Shown piece by piece: positions 8,861 to 16,188 of a stretch of 64,000 bases of DNA. Position numbers and translations under genes: made by a program. Every line of letters begins with the position of its first letter. Within the stretch, counting starts at the first letter, position 1. Below the pieces are notes generated by a model that worked only from the letters and a program-made list of their open reading frames with translations, was not told where the DNA came from and ran no database searches. Origin of the DNA: Bradyrhizobium sp. CCBAU 53421 (lineage in GTDB: Bacteria; Pseudomonadota; Alphaproteobacteria; Rhizobiales; Xanthobacteraceae); the NCBI RefSeq assembly GCF_015291625.1, contig NZ_CP030047.1, positions 8,364,501 to 8,428,500 on the forward strand, read 5' to 3'.

Positions 8861-10648
8861 ATGCTCGACAAGACGGACGATATTTCGGTCGCCGCCGACA
8901 ATTGGCTTGTGCAGTTCGAGGATGCGCTGGCGGGTCCCGACGATGTGCTGCTGAAGCCGCTGGTCCACCCCGAGAGCTACTGGCGCGACGTGCTGGCGCT
9001 GAGCTGGAACATCCAGACCGTCAACCGCGCCTTTGCCATCGTCGAGGAACTGCCCGCGCACGCGCGCCGCAGCACGCCGCATGACTTCCGCATCGATGCC
9101 GAGCGCGCGCCGCCCCGCCGGGTGATGCGCGCCGGCACCCATGCGATCGAGGCGATCTTCAAGTTCGAGACTGCCGTCGGCCGCGGCCACGGCATCGTGC
9201 GGCTGATCCCTGACGCCGCCGACGGCGATCGACTGAAGGCCTGGACGCTGCTGACGGCGCTCGAGGAATTGAAGGGCTTTGAGGAGCAGCAGGGCCACAC
9301 GCGGCCGCGCGGCCAAGCTTACTCGCGCGACTTCCGCGGACCCAACTGGCTCGACTTGCGCAAGGCATCCGCCGAATATGGCGACCGCGATCCCGACGTG
9401 CTCGTGGTCGGCGGCGGACAGGCCGGGCTGGCGATCGCCGCGCGGCTCAAGCAGCTCAAGATCGACGCACTGATCGTCGACCGCGAGGCCCGGGTCGGCG
9501 ACAATTGGCGCAAGCGTTACCACGCGCTGACCCTGCACAACCAGGTGCAGGTCAATCATTTGCCCTACATGCCGTTCCCGCCGAACTGGCCGACCTACAT
9601 CCCCAAGGACAAGCTCGCCAACTGGTTCGAATCCTATGTCGATGCCATGGAGCTGAACTTCTGGACCGGCACGGAATTCGTCGGGGGCAGCTATGACGAG
9701 GCCAAGGGACGCTGGACCGTCGAGCTGCGCCGCGCCGACGGCACGACGCAGACAATGCAGCCGCGCCATGTCGTGATGGCGACCGGCGTCAGCGGCATTC
9801 CGAGCTTGCCTGATATCCCGTCGCTGGAGAGTTTCTCCGGCAAGGTGCTGCATTCCAGTGGCTATGAGGACGGCGAACATTGGGCCGGCAAGCGCGCGCT
9901 TGTCATCGGCACCGGCAACAGCGGCCACGACATCGCACAGGACCTGCATTCATCCGGCGCCGAGGTCACGCTGGTGCAGCGTTCTTCGACGCTGGTTACC
10001 AATATCGAGCCGTCGGCGCAGCTGGCCTATGCCGCCTACAATGATGGCTCGCTCGAGGACAATGATCTGATCGCGACCTCGATGCCGCTCGCGCTCGCCA
10101 AGCGCAGCCATGTGCTGATGACGGAGCAGTCGAAAGAGCTCGACAAGCCGCTGCTCGACGGCCTCGCGCGCAAGGGCTTCAAGCTCGATTTCGGCGACGG
10201 CGGCACCGGCTGGCAGTTCAAGTACCTGACCCGCGGCGGCGGCTACTACTTCAACGTCGGCTGCTCCGACCTCGTCGCCAGCGGCGCGATCGCTCTGAAG
10301 CAATTTGCCGATATCGACACCTTCGTGAGCGAAGGCGCGCGACTGAAGAATGGCGAGACGGTTACCGCCGACCTGATCGTGCTCGCGACCGGCTACCGGC
10401 CGCAGGAAGAACTGGTGAAGAGGCTGTTCGGGGAAGCCATGGCTGCGCGCGTCGGCCCGATCTGGGGTTTTGGCGACGGCCAGGAGCTGCGCAACATGTA
10501 CACCCGCACGCCGCAGCCCGGCCTGTGGTTCATCGCCGGCAGCCTCGCGCAATGCCGCATCAACTCGCGCTATCTGGCGCTGCAGATCAAGGCGATCGAG
10601 GCAGGCCTGTTACCGCGCAATGTCGGGCCGGTGGCGAAGCTTTCGTAG
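8861..10648 (+). CDS. FAD-dependent NAD(P)H monooxygenase, FMO/YUCCA-like, with extra N-terminal domain
   Basis: 595 residues from ATG 8861. Residues 1-170 look like an NTF2/SnoaL-type domain. A flavin-dependent monooxygenase follows: FAD-binding VVGGGQAGLA (glycines at 184-189), the NADPH motif IGTGNSGHDIA (350-355) and the C-terminal LATGYRP (from 509). Such enzymes oxygenate a carbon or heteroatom, and plant YUCCA and bacterial relatives act on indole-3-pyruvate. Neighbours suggest oxidative catabolism rather than auxin synthesis, but this cannot be settled here. An in-frame upstream start at 8780 gives a non-conserved basic extension and was not chosen. Confidence 0.87.
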   Translation: MLDKTDDISVAADNWLVQFEDALAGPDDVLLKPLVHPESYWRDVLALSWNIQTVNRAFAIVEELPAHARRSTPHDFRIDAERAPPRRVMRAGTHAIEAIFKFETAVGRGHGIVRLIPDAADGDRLKAWTLLTALEELKGFEEQQGHTRPRGQAYSRDFRGPNWLDLRKASAEYGDRDPDVLVVGGGQAGLAIAARLKQLKIDALIVDREARVGDNWRKRYHALTLHNQVQVNHLPYMPFPPNWPTYIPKDKLANWFESYVDAMELNFWTGTEFVGGSYDEAKGRWTVELRRADGTTQTMQPRHVVMATGVSGIPSLPDIPSLESFSGKVLHSSGYEDGEHWAGKRALVIGTGNSGHDIAQDLHSSGAEVTLVQRSSTLVTNIEPSAQLAYAAYNDGSLEDNDLIATSMPLALAKRSHVLMTEQSKELDKPLLDGLARKGFKLDFGDGGTGWQFKYLTRGGGYYFNVGCSDLVASGAIALKQFADIDTFVSEGARLKNGETVTADLIVLATGYRPQEELVKRLFGEAMAARVGPIWGFGDGQELRNMYTRTPQPGLWFIAGSLAQCRINSRYLALQIKAIEAGLLPRNVGPVAKLS

Positions 10649-10660
10649 AAAACTTACCGG

Positions 10661-10735
10661 CGTTCCGGGACGCGAAGCGAACCCGGAACCTCGAGATTCC
10701 GGGTTCGATGCTGCGCATCGCCCCGGAATGACGAC
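10661..10735. repeat. REP-like palindromic element
   Basis: Nested inverted repeats in the gap before the NHL gene. The core is GAACCCGGAA (10679-10688) and TTCCGGGTTC (10697-10706), perfect 10-bp arms around an 8-base spacer. The outer ends are CGTTCCGGGACG and GCCCCGGAATG. This is a Bradyrhizobium-type repeat by recognition and may attenuate transcription inside the cluster. Confidence 0.65.
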
Positions 10736-10750
10736 CTTGGGGGACATTAC

Positions 10751-11728
10751 ATGCCAACCATCCTCGGCACCGGCGACCATCGCTACCGCGTGGTGGAAAA
10801 CTTCGCAAAACTCCCCGACGGCTGGAGCCTGACTGATGTCGCCTCCGTCGCAGTCGACAGCAGGGATCGCGTCTATGTGTTCAACCGTGGCGAACATCCG
10901 ATGGTGGTGCTCGACCGCGAAGGAAACTTCATCCGGAGCTGGGGCGAAGGCGTGTTCGCGCGCGCCCATGGCCTGCACATCGATGCTGACGACAATCTCT
11001 ATTGCACCGACGACGGCGACCACACCGTGCGCAAGTGCTCGACCGACGGCAAGGTGCTGCTGACGATCGGTATCCCGAACAAACCCGCGCCTTTCATGAG
11101 CGGCGAGCCGTTCCATCGCTGCACCCATACCGCGCTGTCGCCGCAGGGTGAGATCTACGTCTCCGATGGCTACGGCAATGCCTGTGTCCACAAATACACG
11201 CCGGACGGCACGCTGATCAAAACCTGGGGCGAGCCGGGCACCGATCCCGGCCAGTTCAACATCGTGCACAACATCGCAACCGACGCCGACGGCTGGGTCT
11301 ATGTCGCCGACCGCGAGAATCATCGCGTCCAGGTGTTCGACGGCAACGGCCGATACGAGACGCAGTGGAACAACCTGCACCGGCCTTGCGCGCTGTGCTG
11401 CTGCTCCGGCGGCAAGCAACCGAACTTCGTGATCGGCGAGCTCGGCCCCGGCATGGCCGTGAACCGCAGGGTGCCCAATCTCGGCCCGCGGCTGTCGATC
11501 GTAGATGGCACCGGCAAGCGCATCGCCCGGCTCGGCGGCGAGCACGGCCCGGGCGTCGAGACCGGCAAATTCCTGGCGCCGCATGGCATCGCGCTGGACT
11601 CGCGCGGCGACATCTATGTCGGCGAAGTCGGCGTCACCGACTGGAAGACCAGCTTTCCCGACACCGAGATGCCGGCCGCCGTGCGGGTGACGCGGTGTTT
11701 GCAGAAGCTGGAGCGGGTGATGGGGTAA
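10751..11728 (+). CDS. NHL-repeat beta-propeller protein (peptidylglycine lyase/SMP-30-like fold)
   Basis: 325 residues with repeated NHL blades: VAVDSRDRVYVFNRGEHPM, then further blades near 75-95, 130-150 and 175-195, and IALDSRGDIYVGEVGVTDW near the end. Together they form a six-bladed propeller of the kind found in peptidyl-alpha-hydroxyglycine amidating lyases and lactonase-like enzymes. No signal peptide is seen, so it is probably cytoplasmic. Between blades there is an odd cluster CALCCCSGG (C213, C216, C217, C218) that could bind metal. It is the last gene of the cluster; a GGGGGA ribosome site precedes ATG 10751. The reaction is unknown. Confidence 0.78.
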   Translation: MPTILGTGDHRYRVVENFAKLPDGWSLTDVASVAVDSRDRVYVFNRGEHPMVVLDREGNFIRSWGEGVFARAHGLHIDADDNLYCTDDGDHTVRKCSTDGKVLLTIGIPNKPAPFMSGEPFHRCTHTALSPQGEIYVSDGYGNACVHKYTPDGTLIKTWGEPGTDPGQFNIVHNIATDADGWVYVADRENHRVQVFDGNGRYETQWNNLHRPCALCCCSGGKQPNFVIGELGPGMAVNRRVPNLGPRLSIVDGTGKRIARLGGEHGPGVETGKFLAPHGIALDSRGDIYVGEVGVTDWKTSFPDTEMPAAVRVTRCLQKLERVMG

Positions 11729-11762
11729 CCGCGCTGTATTGAAGCAGAGCGCCTACTATCAC

Positions 11763-11869
11763 CGTCACCCTGAGGTGGCCGCTTCTTCAGCGGCCCTCGA
11801 AGGGTCGACGGCCCGGCCGGTGGCCGTGCATCCTTCGAGACGCCGCTTCGCGGCTCCTCAGGATGACGG
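11763..11869. repeat. REP-like palindromic element at the 3' side of the ClC gene
   Basis: It starts CACCCTGAGG and ends CCTCAGGATGAC, with an inner hairpin GGCCGC/GCGGCC (11777-11782 and 11790-11795) and a second pair CTCGAAGG/CCTTCGAG (11796-11803 and 11832-11839). It sits between the convergent NHL and ClC genes and could form a bidirectional terminator. Confidence 0.65.
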
Positions 11870-11893
11870 GTCGAACAGTGCGCGCCCGCGTAA

Positions 11894-13654
11894 TCAAACC
11901 TCTCCGATCACCTCGCGGCGGCGCTGCTCGGATTCTTCCGCATAGCGCCGCATCGCGTGCGCTTCGGTGAGCAGGCCGATCGGCCGCCGGTCGCCGTCGC
12001 CTTCGACCACGGCAAGCGATTCCGCTTCGGCGGCGTCGAACACCGCGATTGCCTCCTGCACGTTCATGCCGGGATGCAGCACCACGTCGGCGTAGCGCAG
12101 GATGGCCGCAAGGCCCTTGTCGGCCTCGAGATCGGGCGCGTGCGCTTCCGCGACCAGCGCGAGCCCGGCATAACGCCCCTCGCCGTCGACCGCGACGACC
12201 TGGGTCTTCGAGCCGGGCGGGAATTCCTCGCGGAACGTCTCGATCGGCATTGCGGCGTTCACCGTCGTCATGTCCTGCCGCATCATCTTGCCGACCGTGA
12301 GATCGCGGATCCAGCCGATATCGGCGGCACTGCGGATGGTCTCGCCGCGCAGATGCAGCCGCCAGGTCGCGAACGAGTAGCCGAACAGCTCGCGCGTGAT
12401 CGTGGTCGAGATGATGACCGCGACCAGCACCGCGGTGGTGAGCCAGAGATTGCCGGTGGATTCCAGCGCGATGAACGACATCGTCAATGGACCGCCGATC
12501 ACCGAGGCCGACAGCGCGCTCATGCCGATGACAGCATAGGCGTTGGGATCGAGATTGAGCCCAGGCCACACGATGTCGACGCCGGCCGCGAACAGCCGGC
12601 CGCCGAGCGCGCCCATGAACAGCGTGGCGAAGAACAATCCGCCGCGGAAACCCGAACCCAGCGACACGATCGAGGCCACCGCCTTCAGCACGAACACGCC
12701 GGCGATGATGGTCAGTGGCATCGCCACGATGCCGGCGAAGCGCAGCGCGCCATGGCCCGACGACATCACCTGCGGCGTCAGCAGCGCCATCGCGCCGACC
12801 GCGAGCCCGCCGAGCGCCGGCCGCAGCGGCTGCCATAGCCGGGTCTTGGTGAGCAGCGCCTCGCACAGCGTCACCCCGCGCATGATCGCGATTCCGGTCA
12901 GCGCCGCGACCATGCCGAGCAGCGTGGCGATGGCAAGATCCCGCCCCAGTACGTCGCCGACAGTTCCGACGCCGACGCCAAGCGGTAGCGGCTCGAAGGC
13001 ATGGGCGACGAAATAGCCAGTCACCGCCGCCACGCCGACCGGGGTCAGGCTCGCCGGCGTGTAGCCGCCGATCACAAGTTCGAAAGCGTAGAACGCACCG
13101 GCGAGCGGCGCGCTGAAGGCCCCCGCGATCGCCGCCGCGGCGCCGCAGCCGACCATGATTCGCTGGTCGTTGCGGCGGAGATGAAAACCGCGGCCGAGCG
13201 AGGCCGCGAGGCCGCTGGACAGCTGGGTATAGCCGGCCTCGAGCCCGACCGAGCCGCCGACGCCGCTCGACCAGATCGTCTGCAGCGCCACGATCACGCT
13301 GCCGCGGAACGACATCCGGCCGCCATAAAGCGCGTTGGCCTCGATCGGGTCGATTTCCCGGGCCGGCCGGACCCGAAGCAGCAGCAGGAACGCCACTCCA
13401 AGCACCAGTCCGCCAACCGTGGGAACCACGAGGGCGCGCGCGGGGTCGATGCTCGGCTGGCTCGACAGCCGTTCTCCCAGCGGCAGATTGAACAGCACCG
13501 AATGCAGCACCGTCACGAGGCCGCTCATGACCGCCACCACGAGGCCGCCAATGGCGCCAATCAGCACCGCCAGCACCACGAGGCTGGTCTCGTGCGCACG
13601 CACGAATGCGCGCAACCGGCGCGGCGCCTCGATATAGCTTGTGGTCGTCGTCAT
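11894..13654 (-). CDS. ClC-family chloride channel/transporter with C-terminal CBS pair
   Basis: 586 residues. About ten membrane helices (residues 20-440) are followed by two CBS domains (about 455-575). ClC selectivity-filter segments are visible as GVGGSVGLEAGYTQL near residue 140 and GSGFRGGLFFATLFMGALGG near 335. ClC proteins move chloride or fluoride or exchange it for protons; the CBS pair usually senses nucleotides. The glutamate of GLEAG sits at the gating position used by H+/Cl- exchangers, so exchange is plausible. It appears to be a single-gene unit, opposite in orientation to both neighbours. Confidence 0.9.
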   Translation of the reverse strand: MTTTTSYIEAPRRLRAFVRAHETSLVVLAVLIGAIGGLVVAVMSGLVTVLHSVLFNLPLGERLSSQPSIDPARALVVPTVGGLVLGVAFLLLLRVRPAREIDPIEANALYGGRMSFRGSVIVALQTIWSSGVGGSVGLEAGYTQLSSGLAASLGRGFHLRRNDQRIMVGCGAAAAIAGAFSAPLAGAFYAFELVIGGYTPASLTPVGVAAVTGYFVAHAFEPLPLGVGVGTVGDVLGRDLAIATLLGMVAALTGIAIMRGVTLCEALLTKTRLWQPLRPALGGLAVGAMALLTPQVMSSGHGALRFAGIVAMPLTIIAGVFVLKAVASIVSLGSGFRGGLFFATLFMGALGGRLFAAGVDIVWPGLNLDPNAYAVIGMSALSASVIGGPLTMSFIALESTGNLWLTTAVLVAVIISTTITRELFGYSFATWRLHLRGETIRSAADIGWIRDLTVGKMMRQDMTTVNAAMPIETFREEFPPGSKTQVVAVDGEGRYAGLALVAEAHAPDLEADKGLAAILRYADVVLHPGMNVQEAIAVFDAAEAESLAVVEGDGDRRPIGLLTEAHAMRRYAEESEQRRREVIGEV

Positions 13655-13846
13655 CGGCAGGGTCCGTCACTGGCCGACAGGGCCTTTGCGGCTCCCTTTA
13701 CGGGCCTCGCGGGCGGGAGGCAATCGGGGCAGGAACATGGCAGGGCATGGCGGATAAGCCGCTCATTGCTCTTCACAATCCCGTCACGCTGCCTGTAGTA
13801 TGTGAGTGCGTGCTGCTTCGCAGCTAATGGGAGTCAGGAGCGTTAT

Positions 13847-14404
13847 TTGAACGCACATGTCTCGCAAGGCGGTTGGCCGGTGCTGGTCTTGAATGCGGAC
13901 TTCCGGCCGCTGAGTTATTACCCGCTGTCGCTCTGGTCCTGGCAGGACGCGATCAAGGCGGTGTTCCTCGATCGTGTCAACATCGTCGAATATTACGACC
14001 GCGCGGTACGAAGTCCTTCCTTCGAAATCCAGTTGCCCAGCGTCGTATCCCTGAAATCCTTCGTCAAGCCGACCACCCACCCCGCCTTCACCCGGTTCAA
14101 CGTTTTCCTTCGCGACCGATTCAGCTGCCAATATTGCCTGTCGGCCGACGACCTCACCTTCGATCACATCATTCCGCGCAGCAAGGGTGGCCAGACCACC
14201 TGGGAGAACGTCGTCGCCGCCTGCTCGCCCTGCAATCTGCGCAAGGGCAATTTGACGCCGCAGCAGGCCAAGATGTTTCCGAAGCAGACGCCGTACGCCC
14301 CAACCGTGCATCAGCTCCACCGCAACGGCCGGCTGTTCCCGCCGAACTATCTGCACGAGAGCTGGCTCGACTATCTCTACTGGGATACGGAGCTCGATCC
14401 GTAG
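13847..14404 (+). CDS. HNH endonuclease domain protein
   Basis: 185 residues from the TTG at 13847, chosen because AGGAG (13836-13840) lies six bases before it; a GTG at 13802 has no such site. The HNH domain is bounded by two zinc-binding pairs, CQYC (C94, C97) and CSPC (C126, C129). Between them LTFDHIIPRSKGG carries the catalytic histidine (H107), and the Asn of the motif follows in TTWENVVAAC. This family is widespread as a single chromosomal gene in Alphaproteobacteria, and nothing around it suggests a toxin or restriction role. Its substrate is unknown. Confidence 0.87.
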   Translation: MNAHVSQGGWPVLVLNADFRPLSYYPLSLWSWQDAIKAVFLDRVNIVEYYDRAVRSPSFEIQLPSVVSLKSFVKPTTHPAFTRFNVFLRDRFSCQYCLSADDLTFDHIIPRSKGGQTTWENVVAACSPCNLRKGNLTPQQAKMFPKQTPYAPTVHQLHRNGRLFPPNYLHESWLDYLYWDTELDP

Positions 14405-14451
14405 CGCGGCGCTGCAGCAGCCGTATGCGTGGCGGCAGCCGCAGTTCGTAG

Positions 14452-14664
14452 CTATGCCGGCTGCTTGGTGAGGGCCGCCTCGCCCTCATCGCGTCCGGGA
14501 ACGCTGACGTGGACCTCGTGACCCAGCCTGATTGCCAGCGCAGCGGCAGCCGCCGCCGACTCGAATGCAGCTTCCTTGGTGGCGTATCCGGCATTGAGAT
14601 TGCCGTCGTGCAGGACGCCCCACTCCTCGCCGGCTGGAATTACCGCATATTGAGCCAATCCCAT
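14452..14664 (-). CDS. Small hypothetical protein (DUF2188-like)
   Basis: 70 residues. AAGGAGG lies five bases before the second of two adjacent ATGs (14664), so that start is preferred over 14667. The sequence (YAVIPAGEEWGVLHDGN..., then an alanine-rich helix and HEVHVSVPGRDEG) resembles small DUF2188-type proteins with a beta-hairpin, a helix and a final strand. There is no signal or membrane segment. Function unknown. It faces the HNH gene convergently. Confidence 0.65.
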   Translation of the reverse strand: MGLAQYAVIPAGEEWGVLHDGNLNAGYATKEAAFESAAAAAALAIRLGHEVHVSVPGRDEGEAALTKQPA

Positions 14665-14833
14665 CATCTCCTCCTTGCGCGAACAGTGCAGCGCATCCGC
14701 GCGCCTTCGAATGAGGCCTCAACAATGCCCTCGGAGCGAGGTTCCTAAGCCGACCCGGTTCGGCTGCGACACAATTAGGAACGAAGCTGCATCGGCCGCG
14801 TCGGACTATGTTGTTACAAGCAGGACGCCAACC

Positions 14834-14980
14834 ATGGTCCGAGAAGGTCCCGCTGAGCCAGCTCCGGCAAGTACCGCGGAGACAACGCAGGCGATACGGG
14901 CGCGTCCCTACGGGATGATGATCACGTCTGCGATCATCGCACTCGTGATCGCCGTCCTGGCTTACACGCTGACGCGATAG
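14834..14980 (+). CDS. Small single-pass membrane protein, hypothetical
   Basis: 48 residues from ATG 14834. A Pro/Ala/Thr-rich head is followed by one clear C-terminal hydrophobic helix (MMITSAIIALVIAVLAYTL) and a final Arg, giving a tail-anchored look. No family is recognised. In-frame codons continue upstream to 14675 without obvious coding character, so the short form is preferred. It could be a chance reading frame, but the helix and the plausible start support a real gene. Confidence 0.45.
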   Translation: MVREGPAEPAPASTAETTQAIRARPYGMMITSAIIALVIAVLAYTLTR

Positions 14981-15158
14981 CTAGCGGTCACGCGCGAGGG
15001 CACGTCTCGAGCAAAGGCTCCGGGATCGTGCGGTCTGTCGCCATGCGTATCGCGGCATGCGCGTTGCGCAGAAATCAATCATCCATGGCTTCGTTCCGCG
15101 TTTCTGCGCGTTCATGGAACATGCCCGATCGCAAAGCGACGTCTTCTGCGCCTGCACA

Positions 15159-15607
15159 CGTTGGCCCCTGCTCGCCGTGAACTTCCTCATGGCAGACATG
15201 CAGTCGCGGATTGGGCCGTTCGTCGGGGTTTTCCTCCAGTTGCACGGCTGAACCAGCGGCTTGATCGGGACGGCGCTCACGTTCGGTAGTGTCGCGGGCA
15301 TGCTGATCACGACGCCGATCAGCGGCTGCATCGATACGACCGACCACAAGCGCGCCTGGGTGATCGTGCCTGGTGTCGCCGTCGTAGCGGCGTCGATCGT
15401 CATCCTGATGTCGCAAAGCTTCTGGGCCGTCGCCCTGTCCTAGGTTGCGGCATGCAGTACGGCTACGTGACGGTCTTCCTTCTCGCCGCCTTGTTTGGCG
15501 CGATCACGATCGCTTGCGTCCTGATGATTCCGGGGGAGTCTGTCGGTCGCAAGCTGGATCATCTTCCGATCGACCGTGCAGAAATACTGACGGCCTCTCA
15601 CGCGTGA
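15159..15607 (+). pseudogene. Decayed MFS transporter
   Basis: Frame 1 from 15159 reads RWPLLAVNFLMADMQSRIGP..., a typical first MFS helix, up to TGA at 15249-15251 exactly where relatives have Trp. The same frame resumes with TSGLIGTALTFGSVAGMLIT and runs to TAG at 15441-15443, at a position where Gln is expected. Immediately after, another frame (15452-15607) encodes what looks like the final MFS helix (YVTVFLLAALFGAITIACVLMIP). So there are two nonsense changes plus a large internal deletion with a frameshift. The flank 14981-15158 holds an inverted repeat (GCGCAGAAA 15066-15074, TTTCTGCGC 15101-15109) and nothing else I can support. Confidence 0.72.
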
Positions 15608-15647
15608 TCGCATCTGCGTGATCATCCACGCCTTCGATGCAATATGG

Positions 15648-15678
15648 TTGTATCCTATTAGTTTGTATCCTATCTAAT
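15648..15678. promoter_or_regulatory. Direct repeat TTGTATCCTAT, candidate MarR operator/promoter
   Basis: TTGTATCCTAT occurs at 15648-15658 and again at 15663-15673, a 15-base period. The second copy is also framed by ATTAG (15657-15661) and CTAAT (15674-15678), an inverted pair. It lies immediately before the marR ATG at 15683, so binding would block the operon. MarR autorepression is common; the match to this protein is inferred. Confidence 0.55.
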
Positions 15679-15682
15679 TTGC

Positions 15683-16186
15683 ATGGCTCCGTCGCAATCC
15701 CATATCCACGCCGAGATCGGCCGCCTGATCACCAGGCTTGGCCGGATCTGGCGTCGCGAGTCGGATCAGGCGCTGTCCGATCACGGCCTGTCCTACGCGA
15801 CGGCGATCCCGCTGCTGGTGCTGTCGCGGCAGGGGGAGAACGTCCGGCAGGGCGTGCTCGCCGACGAACTGGGGATCGAGGGACCTTCGCTGGTGCGGCT
15901 GATCGATCTGCTGCAGTCCGAAGGCCTGGTCGAGCGTCGTGAGGATCCGACCGACCGGCGCGCCAAGACGCTGCATCTCACCGCGGCCGGCGAAGCCAAG
16001 GTCGAGGAGACCAACCGGGTGCTGCGCCGGGTGCGGGCCAGCGTGCTCAAGGATATCGGCAGCGAGGAGCTTGCGGTAACCTTCGAGACGCTGCAGCGCA
16101 TCGACGAGCGAGCGAGCCGCCTGCACGACGCCAAGGCCGCTCCAGCCAAGACTGCTCCAGCCAAGACCACGCCAGAGGCGAAATAG
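15683..16186 (+). CDS. MarR-family transcriptional regulator
   Basis: 167 residues with a MarR winged helix: DELGIEGPSLVRLIDLLQSEGLVERREDPTDRRAKTLHLTAAG carries the recognition helix and the wing (DxRxxR type) at residues 55-100. The C-terminus ends in a short Ala/Lys/Pro repeat (APAKTAPAKT). It is the first gene of an efflux operon; the FUSC gene starts three bases after its stop. Such regulators usually repress the pump until an aromatic or other lipophilic ligand binds. The repeats at 15648-15678 are the probable operator. Confidence 0.9.
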   Translation: MAPSQSHIHAEIGRLITRLGRIWRRESDQALSDHGLSYATAIPLLVLSRQGENVRQGVLADELGIEGPSLVRLIDLLQSEGLVERREDPTDRRAKTLHLTAAGEAKVEETNRVLRRVRASVLKDIGSEELAVTFETLQRIDERASRLHDAKAAPAKTAPAKTTPEAK

Positions 16187-16188
16187 TC

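Noticed and set aside
15261..15443. A 60-codon open frame as an independent small membrane protein
   Set aside because: It is in the same frame as, and continuous with, the upstream MFS fragment across a single nonsense codon, so it is part of the pseudogene.
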